Assembly: GCA_964349455.1 (NCBI GenBank)
Contig: CAYGGG010000031.1
Location: 1 to 10,314 of the forward strand
From: CSSED10-109M sp964349455
Lineage (GTDB): Bacteria; Bacillota_I; Bacilli_A; RF39; UBA660
Length of the DNA stretch: 10,314 nt
Reading direction: 5' to 3'
The notes below the pieces were generated by a model that searched no databases, was not told the DNA's origin, and saw only the letters and a list, made by a program, of their open reading frames with translations. Positions 1 to 5,996 of this stretch are shown here, one piece after another. Within the stretch, counting starts at the first letter, position 1. Each line of letters opens with the position of its first letter. Both the position numbers and the translations under genes were made by a program.

Positions 1-318
1 CCCTTTGTCAGGCGAGTTGGATTATTCTTGTTGTTTAATTTTATTAGTAATGATGATTATATTGACCAAGTGTTTGAAATAATGAATCAGTTTTATGAGG
101 AGGAACACTATTATGTTAATATGATGAACGGATGGTTATTGTGTGAATGCTTTATTAAAAGAAGAGAAAAAACAATTAAATTTTTAAAAAATCATAAATT
201 GAATAAATTCACAATTAATAAAGGAATTAGTAAATGTCGTGATAGTTATCGTGTTTCTTTAGAAGATAAAGAAATGTTAGTGATTTACAAGCAAAAAAAC
301 AAAAGAGAGGTAGTCTAA
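1..318 (+). CDS. AlkD-type DNA alkylation repair protein, C-terminal part (5' end outside window)
   Basis: The frame is open from base 1 to the TAA at 316-318 and shows 105 residues of a gene that starts to the left. A TTG at 28 could be read as a start, but the residues before it (PFVRRVGLFLL) continue the family pattern, so I treat the gene as truncated by the window. The pieces YYVNMMNGWLL, FLKNHKLNKFTINK and RDSYRVSLEDKEML match the C-terminal HEAT-like repeats of the AlkD/COG4912 family from memory. These enzymes are cytosolic DNA glycosylases that remove positively charged alkylated bases such as 3-methyladenine and 7-methylguanine. By family knowledge the Arg pair near visible residues 4-5 and the Trp in the NGWLL segment may correspond to the DNA-contacting Arg and Trp of the active cleft; that alignment is inferred. 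Nothing looks broken in the visible part. Confidence 0.85.
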   Translation, partial: PFVRRVGLFLLFNFISNDDYIDQVFEIMNQFYEEEHYYVNMMNGWLLCECFIKRREKTIKFLKNHKLNKFTINKGISKCRDSYRVSLEDKEMLVIYKQKNKREVV

Positions 319-321
319 AAT

Positions 322-343
322 GGGAGCGAAGGCTCTTTTTTTT
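322..343 (+). terminator. Weak rho-independent terminator after the alkD-like gene
   Basis: GGGAGC (322-327) pairs with GCTCTT (332-337) around a GAAG loop, with four Watson-Crick and two G-T pairs. The T run continues to 343. It lies 4 bases after the stop codon, as expected for the end of this transcript. The stem is short, so efficiency may be modest. Confidence 0.55.
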
Positions 344-390
344 AAAAAAAAAATAATCGTGGAAGAAAAGAGGGGTAATGGTATATAAAA

Positions 391-425
391 TAAAAAAACT
401 GTTAACTAATAGTTGTTAACAGTTT
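391..425 (-). terminator. Rho-independent terminator of the membrane-protein gene
   Basis: A perfect 11-bp inverted repeat, AAACTGTTAAC (396-406) and GTTAACAGTTT (415-425), encloses an 8-base loop. Read on the minus strand the stem runs straight into a U tract (complement of the A run at 392-398), 22 bases after the stop codon of the gene at complement 447-1856. On the + strand it is followed by AAAGTTTTTT, so it may also act as a back-up stop for transcription from the left. Confidence 0.8.
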
Positions 426-446
426 AAAGTTTTTTGCGGGAAGAGC

Positions 447-1856
447 TTAGCTTTTTTGCAAATACAGTATGTCATCGTTGTAATAATTTTGGGTAATCAT
501 TTGATTATTACTGTCATTTAGAAAATCGCCGGCAAATAATTCTTGCGTAAACATTCGTGAATATGTTTGCCCACTCGCATCAGTTATTTCAATTTCAAAC
601 GTAATGGTTGAGCGGACTTCATCTGATTTAACGCCTGATTTTATAATTGCATTGTTGCTGTCAATAACAGACCACCCAGAAACGTCTTGTGTTTTTATAT
701 CTTTAACAATATAATAAAACATTAATGCTCGGAAATTTTTAAAGTCATCAATACTGTAGGTAAAAGAGTTATTTTCAAAAACATGCTTTGTTGATTGTTG
801 GTTTGCTGAATCCTCGGTAATGATATCATAAAAATAGAATTCAGAAGTTCCTTTCTCAGGAGCAATCTTAACGACAGCGTTTTTAATGATAATTTTTTTA
901 ATATTGTTAATTGCTTCATCATCATAACCGTTTATTGAGATAAGTATCGATGTGGCAACGTTTGGCATAATTTTTTTGTAATCTGAATTTACAATATATT
1001 CATAGCCAGGTAAAGCACTATAGCTTTCTCCTGTTACATAATAGGGACTTTTGTCGTTAGCAAGAGGTTTATTGGCATCATTGTTATTGCTACTGTTTTG
1101 GCTAGTTTTGGTTGTAAATGCGCCGATAAAGAAAATAACAAAAAAGATTAAGATTAAAATAAAGATTTTTTTTATTGGAGATAGATGAATAAAAACAAGT
1201 TTTTTGCTGTAAGCAAACCAAAGAACGCCAGCGGTTAATAACCATCCAACCACATTAGCGCTTAGCATGAGTAAATATAAAAATGATAATACAACAATGA
1301 TAATGAAACCATTGTTAGAATTGTTAGTAACTGGCAAATCATCGATAGGTTTGGTTATTTTTGTAGGTTTATTGATAACTTTTTTTTCAGGAAGGGATTT
1401 TTCATAATTAGCCGGCAGACCTTCGGAAGAATATTTTGCTTTTTTTGAATTTAAAACTATTTTGAACTTCCAACCATTTTTTTTGGCTGAATCTTTAAAA
1501 ACATTGACTATTTGGCCAAAGTTGATTTCATAATCATATGCTTTCCCGTCAGGAGCATAGCCCACACTTTTGACTTTTCTTAATAACGTAGTTCCGCTTT
1601 GAGAGTAACTTTCGCTAGTCATACCAAAGCTAAAACCTTTTCCTAAGTCAATTGTTTTTTCATAATAATATAATGTTTTTTTTGTTTCATCAAATAAGGC
1701 GAGCCCGGTGTAGCTAATTTTCTTTTCCCCGGTACTGAATTTGGCATCCAAAAATTCCTTTTCAATTTTAATGTCGGTATCTGTTCTTAGGGCTGGGAAT
1801 ATCCCAATTGTCGCTAGGTTATCAACTATTTCTTCAATCATATGCTCTTTTTGCAT
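447..1856 (-). CDS. Uncharacterised three-helix membrane protein with cytoplasmic and external domains
   Basis: 469 residues; I do not recognise a named family. The N-terminal ~150 residues are soluble, with an FSFGMTSESYSQSGTTLL stretch near 75-93 and KSVGYAPDGKAYDYE near 96-110, which read like one compact conserved domain. A Lys/Pro/Thr-rich linker (about 154-176) follows, then a hydrophobic block at 184-216, probably two helices, a basic loop (KK...IKK, 218-230), and a third helix at 231-248. The positive-inside rule puts the N-terminus and the basic loop inside and the remaining ~220 residues outside. That external part starts with an Asn/Ser-rich spacer and then looks beta-rich. No catalytic motif is obvious. 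I chose the ATG at 1854-1856 because GAGGTG (1864-1869) lies 7 bases upstream; the in-frame TTG at 1860-1862 is too close to it. The gene is monocistronic with its own promoter and terminator. A sensor or envelope-associated role is only a guess. Confidence 0.85.
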   Translation of the reverse strand: MQKEHMIEEIVDNLATIGIFPALRTDTDIKIEKEFLDAKFSTGEKKISYTGLALFDETKKTLYYYEKTIDLGKGFSFGMTSESYSQSGTTLLRKVKSVGYAPDGKAYDYEINFGQIVNVFKDSAKKNGWKFKIVLNSKKAKYSSEGLPANYEKSLPEKKVINKPTKITKPIDDLPVTNNSNNGFIIIVVLSFLYLLMLSANVVGWLLTAGVLWFAYSKKLVFIHLSPIKKIFILILIFFVIFFIGAFTTKTSQNSSNNNDANKPLANDKSPYYVTGESYSALPGYEYIVNSDYKKIMPNVATSILISINGYDDEAINNIKKIIIKNAVVKIAPEKGTSEFYFYDIITEDSANQQSTKHVFENNSFTYSIDDFKNFRALMFYYIVKDIKTQDVSGWSVIDSNNAIIKSGVKSDEVRSTITFEIEITDASGQTYSRMFTQELFAGDFLNDSNNQMITQNYYNDDILYLQKS

Positions 1857-1863
1857 AAACAAT

Positions 1864-1869
1864 CACCTC
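1864..1869 (-). promoter_or_regulatory. Ribosome binding site fixing the start at 1856
   Basis: GAGGTG on the minus strand ends 7 bases before the ATG at 1854-1856. It leaves only one base before the in-frame TTG at 1860-1862, which rules that start out. Confidence 0.8.
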
Positions 1870-1877
1870 ACAACTAA

Positions 1878-1905
1878 ATTATAGCACAATCTTAGGCAAT
1901 GTAAA
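1878..1905 (-). promoter_or_regulatory. SigA-type promoter with extended -10 for the membrane-protein gene
   Basis: On the minus strand TTTACA (1900-1905) is followed after 16 bases by TATAAT (1878-1883), with TGC directly in front of the -10 (TGn extension). Transcription would start near 1871, next to the ribosome binding site, giving a leader of only about 15 bases. Confidence 0.7.
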
Positions 1906-1973
1906 TATGATAATTAAAAATATTATGGCGGTGACAATAATAATTATTAATATATATTTTTTAAAATTTGTAG

Positions 1974-1979
1974 TATGAT
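1974..1979 (+). promoter_or_regulatory. Possible -10 element for the EEP-family gene
   Basis: TATGAT at 1974-1979 lies 10 bases before the ribosome binding site in a very A/T-rich stretch. I see no convincing -35 at the right distance. Position and orientation fit a promoter divergent from the one at 1878-1905, but the element is weak. Confidence 0.3.
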
Positions 1980-1988
1980 TAGAAGGAC

Positions 1989-1997
1989 GGGAGGTGG
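1989..1997 (+). promoter_or_regulatory. Ribosome binding site with two competing start codons
   Basis: GGGAGGTGG sits 5' of overlapping ATG (2001-2003) and GTG (2003-2005) codons in the string ATGTG. The GTG is in frame with the EEP-family protein. The ATG opens a different frame that stops at 2046-2048. A further in-frame GTG at 1994 lies inside the binding site itself and cannot be the start. Confidence 0.75.
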
Positions 1998-2002
1998 TTA
2001 AT

Positions 2003-2869
2003 GTGCAAGAGATTAAAAGTGACAAAAACCAAACAATTAAGATTTTAACTTATAATTTAGCAAATTGTGTTGATGGTAGTAATGGGATTAAAAATCAAAT
2101 GATTTTAAAGCAAAAAAAGATTAAATTGGCTACTAAGCGAGTTGTTGAAAATATTAATGGACAGTTAAAACAGATAGAAGGATTTAATCCCGACGTAGTT
2201 TTGTTGCAAGAAATTAGCAAACTATCTTTTGTTAATTGCTTTAAAAATCCTTATAAATGGTATAAGCGTCGATTAAGCGAATATTTTGGCGATTACTATG
2301 CCAGTTATAATATATTGAATTTAGTTAATCACGGAAAGAGTACGTTTTCTAAATTTAGTTCGGTGGTTGTAAAAGTAAAAGCGCCTTTTAAAGCAAAGGG
2401 GTTTCTTAATAATTATTTTTGTGGCAACAAAGGTTTTTTGATTAATAGAATAAAAATCAGCGATCACGATAAAGAATTGGTTATTTTTAATATTCACCTG
2501 ATTGCGTTTAAAAAAAACTATGCGGTTCGATTAAAGCAAATGGAATATGTTTTGGCTTTGGCAAGCATAGAAGTGGATAAAGGAAATTATGTAATTATTG
2601 GTGGTGATTGGAATATTAATCTTGCAAGTGATGGGGTAATTTCGCAGCAGCCAAAGAATTTAATCGAAAAAACAATTGAGTGGTGCTTTGCCATCCCCGA
2701 GCAAAGAACTTTGAAATCATTTAAGCAAGACCAAGGTAATAATGGGGGAAAAATTATTTATGATGGTTTTTTGTGTTCAACAAATATAAGTGTTTTAAAA
2801 GTGATAAGTAGGGAAGATTTTAGATTTAGTGATCACGCCCCTGTTTTGTTAGAAGTAAAGTTGGGTTAA
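2003..2869 (+). CDS. Endonuclease/exonuclease/phosphatase (EEP) family protein
   Basis: 288 residues from the GTG at 2003. The metal-dependent phosphoesterase motifs occur in order: TYNLA with Asn18, VVLLQEI with the metal-ligand Glu70, FNIHL with His165, GGDWNIN with Asp202 and Asn204, a YDG motif with Asp254, and SDHAPV with Asp277 and the catalytic His278. Family members cleave phosphodiester bonds in nucleic acids or phospholipid head groups, or act as phosphatases; the substrate here cannot be read from sequence. There is no signal peptide or membrane helix, so it is probably cytosolic, unlike secreted sphingomyelinases and DNases. The start is GTG at 2003 because the one at 1994 lies inside the ribosome binding site. 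It is first in a + strand run with the remnant, acetyltransferase and lipoprotein genes, and divergent from the membrane-protein gene. Confidence 0.85.
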   Translation: MQEIKSDKNQTIKILTYNLANCVDGSNGIKNQMILKQKKIKLATKRVVENINGQLKQIEGFNPDVVLLQEISKLSFVNCFKNPYKWYKRRLSEYFGDYYASYNILNLVNHGKSTFSKFSSVVVKVKAPFKAKGFLNNYFCGNKGFLINRIKISDHDKELVIFNIHLIAFKKNYAVRLKQMEYVLALASIEVDKGNYVIIGGDWNINLASDGVISQQPKNLIEKTIEWCFAIPEQRTLKSFKQDQGNNGGKIIYDGFLCSTNISVLKVISREDFRFSDHAPVLLEVKLG

Positions 2870-2876
2870 AATATAA

Positions 2877-3014
2877 GATGTCCCAAGTGGTATATCGTTT
2901 AAAGAAGTTAATGATTGTGTTAATGCTTTAGAAAATAAAAAAAGTGAAGATGGAAATCAAATTACCGGTATTATCTGGTATAATTCATTTGGGGGAGAAA
3001 TAAATGGTAAATGA
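2877..3014 (+). pseudogene. Start-less coding-like remnant between the EEP and GNAT genes
   Basis: A 45-codon open frame runs from just after a TAA at 2874-2876 to a TGA at 3012-3014, overlapping the start of the acetyltransferase gene by 11 bases. It has no ATG, GTG or TTG and no ribosome binding site. Its translation (beginning DVPSGISFKEVNDCVNALEN, later ITGIIWYNSFGGE) has codon choice and amino-acid composition like the neighbouring genes. It looks like the 3' end of a gene whose front was deleted, but I do not recognise the family. It could also be chance openness in AT-rich DNA, although 45 codons without a stop is less likely at this composition. Confidence 0.35.
2976..2984 (+). promoter_or_regulatory. 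Possible extended -10 promoter for the GNAT gene
   Basis: TGG followed by a perfect TATAAT (2979-2984) lies 6 bases before the GGGGGAG ribosome binding site. No good -35 is visible. Transcription would start around 2991, giving a leader of about 13 bases. It lies inside the coding-like remnant, so the match may be coincidental. Confidence 0.4.
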
Positions 3015-3540
3015 AATGGAGATTATTCCTTTAGAAAAAGAATATTTGCCAATGGCAATTAAATTAGTGGATTCAATATTTGATGAGTCAGATATGATTG
3101 ATAATCCAGCATCTGCTTTAAAAGCGAGTTTGTCGGAAAAAGAATATTTAAACTATTCTAGACATAAAGATAGCGAAGTGAAAAATCTTGAGTATTATCT
3201 TGCTTTAGATAAAGCGAAAGTTATTGGAATAATTGGCCTGTATACATTGAAACGCGATACTATTTTTTTTAATAAAACCAAAAATGTAATCTGGATTGAC
3301 TGGTTCGGGGTTGCCGAGGATTATCGTGGTAAAAATGTTGGTTCACGATTGTTAGACTATATAACAAAGGTTGCTGTGGCGAGGGGATATGATTATTTGT
3401 TCTTATTTACATCAACCGATGATAGCGAAGTAGCTGCGCAATATGTTTATGAAAAACAAGGGTTTAAGATTTTGGATATAAAGAAAAATAAAGAATATGA
3501 TTTATTGTTGCGCGGGAAAAGAATAAAGAATAATGGGTAA
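3004..3540 (+). CDS. GNAT-family N-acetyltransferase
   Basis: 178 residues, a single GNAT domain of usual length. Motif A is clear: the strand WIDWFGVAEDY (97-107) leads into the acetyl-CoA pyrophosphate-binding loop RGKNVGS (108-114) and its helix SRLLDYITKVA. The C-terminal QYVYEKQGFKIL (146-157) is the typical motif B ending in a Gly-Phe turn. By family it transfers an acetyl group from acetyl-CoA to an amine; the acceptor cannot be told. The protein is cytosolic, with no signal peptide. The start at 3004 is supported by GGGGGAG (2991-2997) six bases upstream; an in-frame ATG at 3016 is less well placed. The lipoprotein gene follows 30 bases later, so the two are probably co-transcribed. 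Confidence 0.88.
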   Translation: MVNEMEIIPLEKEYLPMAIKLVDSIFDESDMIDNPASALKASLSEKEYLNYSRHKDSEVKNLEYYLALDKAKVIGIIGLYTLKRDTIFFNKTKNVIWIDWFGVAEDYRGKNVGSRLLDYITKVAVARGYDYLFLFTSTDDSEVAAQYVYEKQGFKILDIKKNKEYDLLLRGKRIKNNG

Positions 3541-3554
3541 ATGGCATATAAATA

Positions 3555-3564
3555 AAGGAGGTGA
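3555..3564 (+). promoter_or_regulatory. Near-perfect Shine-Dalgarno for the lipoprotein gene
   Basis: AAGGAGGTGA is an almost complete complement of the 16S rRNA 3' end. The AGGAGG core ends 9 bases before the ATG at 3571. It is the strongest ribosome binding site in the window and suggests high translation of a small secreted product. Confidence 0.85.
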
Positions 3565-3570
3565 ATAAGA

Positions 3571-3936
3571 ATGAAGGAGAGAAAAGTTGGGTTTTTTATG
3601 TTGGCAATAGTGGTAGTGTTTTTGTTAATTGGTTGCGTTTCTGATAAAGGACTGGCACAAAAATCGGCAGAAAGCGCAGTTGAGGAGGCGGGAATTAAAG
3701 GTTATGATGTTCAACAAGGTGATAGTGTTAAGAAAATAAGAACAAGCGATAGTGAAAGTCACCAAATGATAGTAAAAATGAGGTTATTGCAATACGGTAT
3801 GTCACCAAATCTTGAAGATTACCGAGATGCATTTTTAGTTGAAATGAAAAATGAAGATGGTGAAGCTATTACGGTAGTTGTCGTAAATGAGGATGGCAAG
3901 ATGAAATCGTTATTGCCTGAAACAAGCGAAAATTAG
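3571..3936 (+). CDS. Small predicted lipoprotein of unknown function
   Basis: 121 residues. A basic N-terminus (MKERK), a hydrophobic core from about 6 to 20 and the lipobox LIGC with Cys22 form a type II signal peptide. The mature protein would be about 100 residues, lipid-anchored on the outer face of the membrane. The mature part is charged, with a VEEAGIKGYDV segment early on and a beta-like stretch FLVEMKNEDGEAITVVVVNEDGKM near the end. The pattern resembles small folded lipoproteins of Bacillota, but I do not recognise the domain and see no enzymatic motif. It follows the acetyltransferase gene by 30 bases with no obvious promoter or terminator in between, so an operon is likely. The shared transcript does not by itself prove a shared function. 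Confidence 0.85.
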   Translation: MKERKVGFFMLAIVVVFLLIGCVSDKGLAQKSAESAVEEAGIKGYDVQQGDSVKKIRTSDSESHQMIVKMRLLQYGMSPNLEDYRDAFLVEMKNEDGEAITVVVVNEDGKMKSLLPETSEN

Positions 3937-3967
3937 TAGTGGTTGATAGTTTTGATCAAATAGGTGA

Positions 3968-3997
3968 AAAAAAGCAAAATTAATTTTTTGCTTTTTT
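3968..3997. terminator. Bidirectional AT-rich terminator between lipoprotein gene and typA
   Basis: Arms 3968-3979 (A-rich, containing AGCA) and 3986-3997 (TTTTGC followed by Ts) pair over 12 bp with a TTAATT loop; only two pairs are G-C. On either strand the 3' arm supplies the U run. The right arm lies inside the last codons of typA and the loop contains its stop codon. Stability is low, so efficiency is uncertain. Confidence 0.5.
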
Positions 3998-5785
3998 GTT
4001 TCGCTGATTGGCGTTCAGTATTTTTTTGCGCATTCGATAGTTTAGTGGTGTAACTTCAACTAGCTCGTCATTTTCAATATAGTCTAGACAATATTCTAAA
4101 CTTAATTTTCTTGGTTTTTTCAAAACAACGGTATTGTCTTTTCCAGCTGATCTAGTATTGGTTAGTTGTTTGGTTTTAATAACATTGACTGCTAAGTCAT
4201 TATTATGATTATTTTCACCAACAATCATTCCCTCATACACTGATGCGCCAGGTTCAACAAATAAAATTCCTCGTTCTTCGATTTGACCAATTCCATAAGC
4301 AGTTGCCTTCCCATTTTCCATTGAAACTAATACACCTTGCCCCCTAGTGGTGATGGCTATGTTGCTAAATGGCAAATATTCTTTGAATATATGGCTTATA
4401 ATGCCATACCCTTTAGTCATTGTCATAAACTCAGTCATAAAACCAATCAACCCGCGAGAAGGAATGGTGTACAATAAGCGAACTTGATTTTTGTAATTGA
4501 GCATATTGTCCATTTTTCCTCCACGCAAACCCAAAGCTTCAATTACTGGGCCGACATTCTCTTCTGGAACTTCGATTTGTACATCTTCATAGGGCTCGTG
4601 GTTTATGTTATTGATTTCTTTGATAATTACTTCTGGTTTTGATACTTGTAGTTCAAATCCTTCGCGGCGCATATTTTCGATTAATATTGATAAATGTAAT
4701 TCGCCTCTACCGGCAACTAACCAAGATTCAGAATCGTTTGGATTTACTCGTAAACTAACATCTTTTTGCAACTCTTTATAAAGTCTTTCTTCAATTTTGC
4801 GAGCAGTTAAGAACTTTCCCTCTAATCCAGCAAAGGGACTGGTATTGACGCTAAAAGTCATCTGCATGGTTGGTTCATCAATTCGCAAAATTGGCAATGC
4901 TTGTTCTTTCCCAACATTACAAATGGTTTCACCAACGGAAATATCCGGAAGACCGGCGATTGCTACTATTTCGCCAGCTAATGCTTGTTCAATTTCAATT
5001 CTTTTAAGTCCCAAAAAACCAAATAATTTTTGAATACGAAATTGTTTTTTGCTACCGTCTAGTCTAACGCAAGAAACCATCTCATTTACTCGCATCATTC
5101 CGTTTGAAACACGACCAATCCCAATTCGCCCAACATAGTCATTATAATCAAGGAGGGCGGGTTGAAATTGGAGAGGAGCATTGGTATCAGTATTTGGTGA
5201 TGGAATATGTTCAATAATCATGTTAAATACTGAATCCATTGATTTTTCTTGGGTTGTAACATCGGGGCTTAAACTAGAAGTCCCGTCGATTGAAGATACA
5301 TAAACAATCGGGAATTCAAGTTGCGCTTCGTCTGCGCCAAGCTCAATAAATAAATCAATAACACTATCAACAACTTCTAATGGTCTGGCTGATTCTTTGT
5401 CGATTTTATTAATAACAACAATTGGTTTTACTTTTGCTTCTAATGCTTTTTTTAAAACAAATCTTGTTTGTGGCATTGTCCCTTCGTAGGCATCAACGAC
5501 TAAAAGAACGCCATCAACCATATGCATAATGCGCTCGACCTCCCCACCAAAATCAGCATGGCCCGGCGTGTCAAGAATGTTAATTCGGGTTCCTTTATAA
5601 TTAATGGCAGTATTTTTTGCTAAAATAGTAATACCTCGTTCTTTTTCGATGGCATTACTATCCATCGCTCGTTCTTCAACTTGTTCATTATCTCTAAATG
5701 TACCAGATTGTTTTAACATTTGATCAACCAAAGTGGTTTTGCCGTGATCTACGTGTGCAATGATTGCAATATTTTTTATATTCAT
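3980..5785 (-). CDS. typA: Ribosome-associated translational GTPase TypA/BipA
   Basis: 601 residues, the usual length for the family. The GTP-binding motifs are intact: P-loop AHVDHGKTT (10-18), switch I with RGIT (Thr53), DTPGHADFGGEVER (from 72), NKID (126-129) and a G5-like SSIDG. Then come the EF-Tu-like second domain (LLDYNDYVGRIGIGRV), the EF-G-like domains (GRGELHLSILIENMRREGFELQVSKPEVI) and the TypA-specific C-terminal part, ending in a basic tail. TypA binds the ribosome at the EF-G site and supports ribosome assembly and growth under stress or cold. The start is ATG 5783-5785, preceded by AGAGGTG (5790-5796); the upstream in-frame GTG at 5822-5824 lies within the promoter. It is transcribed alone, convergent with the lipoprotein gene and divergent from the flavoprotein gene. 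Confidence 0.97.
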   Translation of the reverse strand: MNIKNIAIIAHVDHGKTTLVDQMLKQSGTFRDNEQVEERAMDSNAIEKERGITILAKNTAINYKGTRINILDTPGHADFGGEVERIMHMVDGVLLVVDAYEGTMPQTRFVLKKALEAKVKPIVVINKIDKESARPLEVVDSVIDLFIELGADEAQLEFPIVYVSSIDGTSSLSPDVTTQEKSMDSVFNMIIEHIPSPNTDTNAPLQFQPALLDYNDYVGRIGIGRVSNGMMRVNEMVSCVRLDGSKKQFRIQKLFGFLGLKRIEIEQALAGEIVAIAGLPDISVGETICNVGKEQALPILRIDEPTMQMTFSVNTSPFAGLEGKFLTARKIEERLYKELQKDVSLRVNPNDSESWLVAGRGELHLSILIENMRREGFELQVSKPEVIIKEINNINHEPYEDVQIEVPEENVGPVIEALGLRGGKMDNMLNYKNQVRLLYTIPSRGLIGFMTEFMTMTKGYGIISHIFKEYLPFSNIAITTRGQGVLVSMENGKATAYGIGQIEERGILFVEPGASVYEGMIVGENNHNNDLAVNVIKTKQLTNTRSAGKDNTVVLKKPRKLSLEYCLDYIENDELVEVTPLNYRMRKKILNANQRNKKAKN

Positions 5786-5814
5786 GTGACACCTCTTTTT
5801 TTTGTAACATAGGT

Positions 5815-5841
5815 ATTGTATCACATTTTCTAATAAAACAA
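5815..5841 (-). promoter_or_regulatory. Promoter of typA with extended -10
   Basis: On the minus strand TACAAT (5815-5820) is preceded directly by TGA (TGn extension). TTGTTT (5836-5841), with a short 15-base spacer, is the best -35 candidate. Predicted transcription start is near 5808, giving a leader of about 23 bases. The extended -10 probably compensates for the poor -35 and spacing. Confidence 0.55.
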
Positions 5842-5926
5842 TGGTTTTTTACAAATAAAATTAATTTTGAGCGTAAATAAAACTAGGGTAGTTGGGGTGC
5901 TTAATGATGCAAAAAAAAATAAAATT

Positions 5927-5935
5927 TGCTATAAT
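5927..5935 (+). promoter_or_regulatory. Extended -10 promoter of the flavoprotein gene
   Basis: TGC plus a perfect TATAAT (5930-5935) lies about 60 bases before the ATG at 5997. No good -35 is seen. The leader would be roughly 55 bases, the longest in the window, and carries an A/T-only inverted repeat at 5956-5977. Confidence 0.55.
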
Positions 5936-5955
5936 TGTGAAAATGGTTGTTAATG

Positions 5956-5977
5956 ATAATTTATAAAATTAAATTAT
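5956..5977 (+). repeat. A/T-only inverted repeat in the flavoprotein leader
   Basis: ATAATTTA (5956-5963) and TAAATTAT (5970-5977) are exact inverted copies around a 6-base loop, ending 4 bases before the AAGGGGTG ribosome binding site. It could be an operator or a weak RNA stem. In DNA this AT-rich it could also be chance. Confidence 0.4.
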
Positions 5978-5996
5978 ACGCAAGGGGTGTTCGATT

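Noticed and set aside
28..318. A complete 96-residue gene starting at TTG 28.
   Set aside because: The frame is open to base 1, the residues before the TTG fit the AlkD family, and no ribosome binding site precedes the TTG.
2878..2931. A 17-codon frame (MSQVVYRLKK...) starting 8 bases after the EEP stop.
   Set aside because: It has no ribosome binding site, and it overlaps in another frame the longer coding-like remnant, which has more natural composition.
3980..5824. A longer TypA starting at GTG 5822-5824.
   Set aside because: That codon lies in the promoter's TGn/-10 area, and the family N-terminus begins at the ATG 5783-5785, which has a proper binding site.
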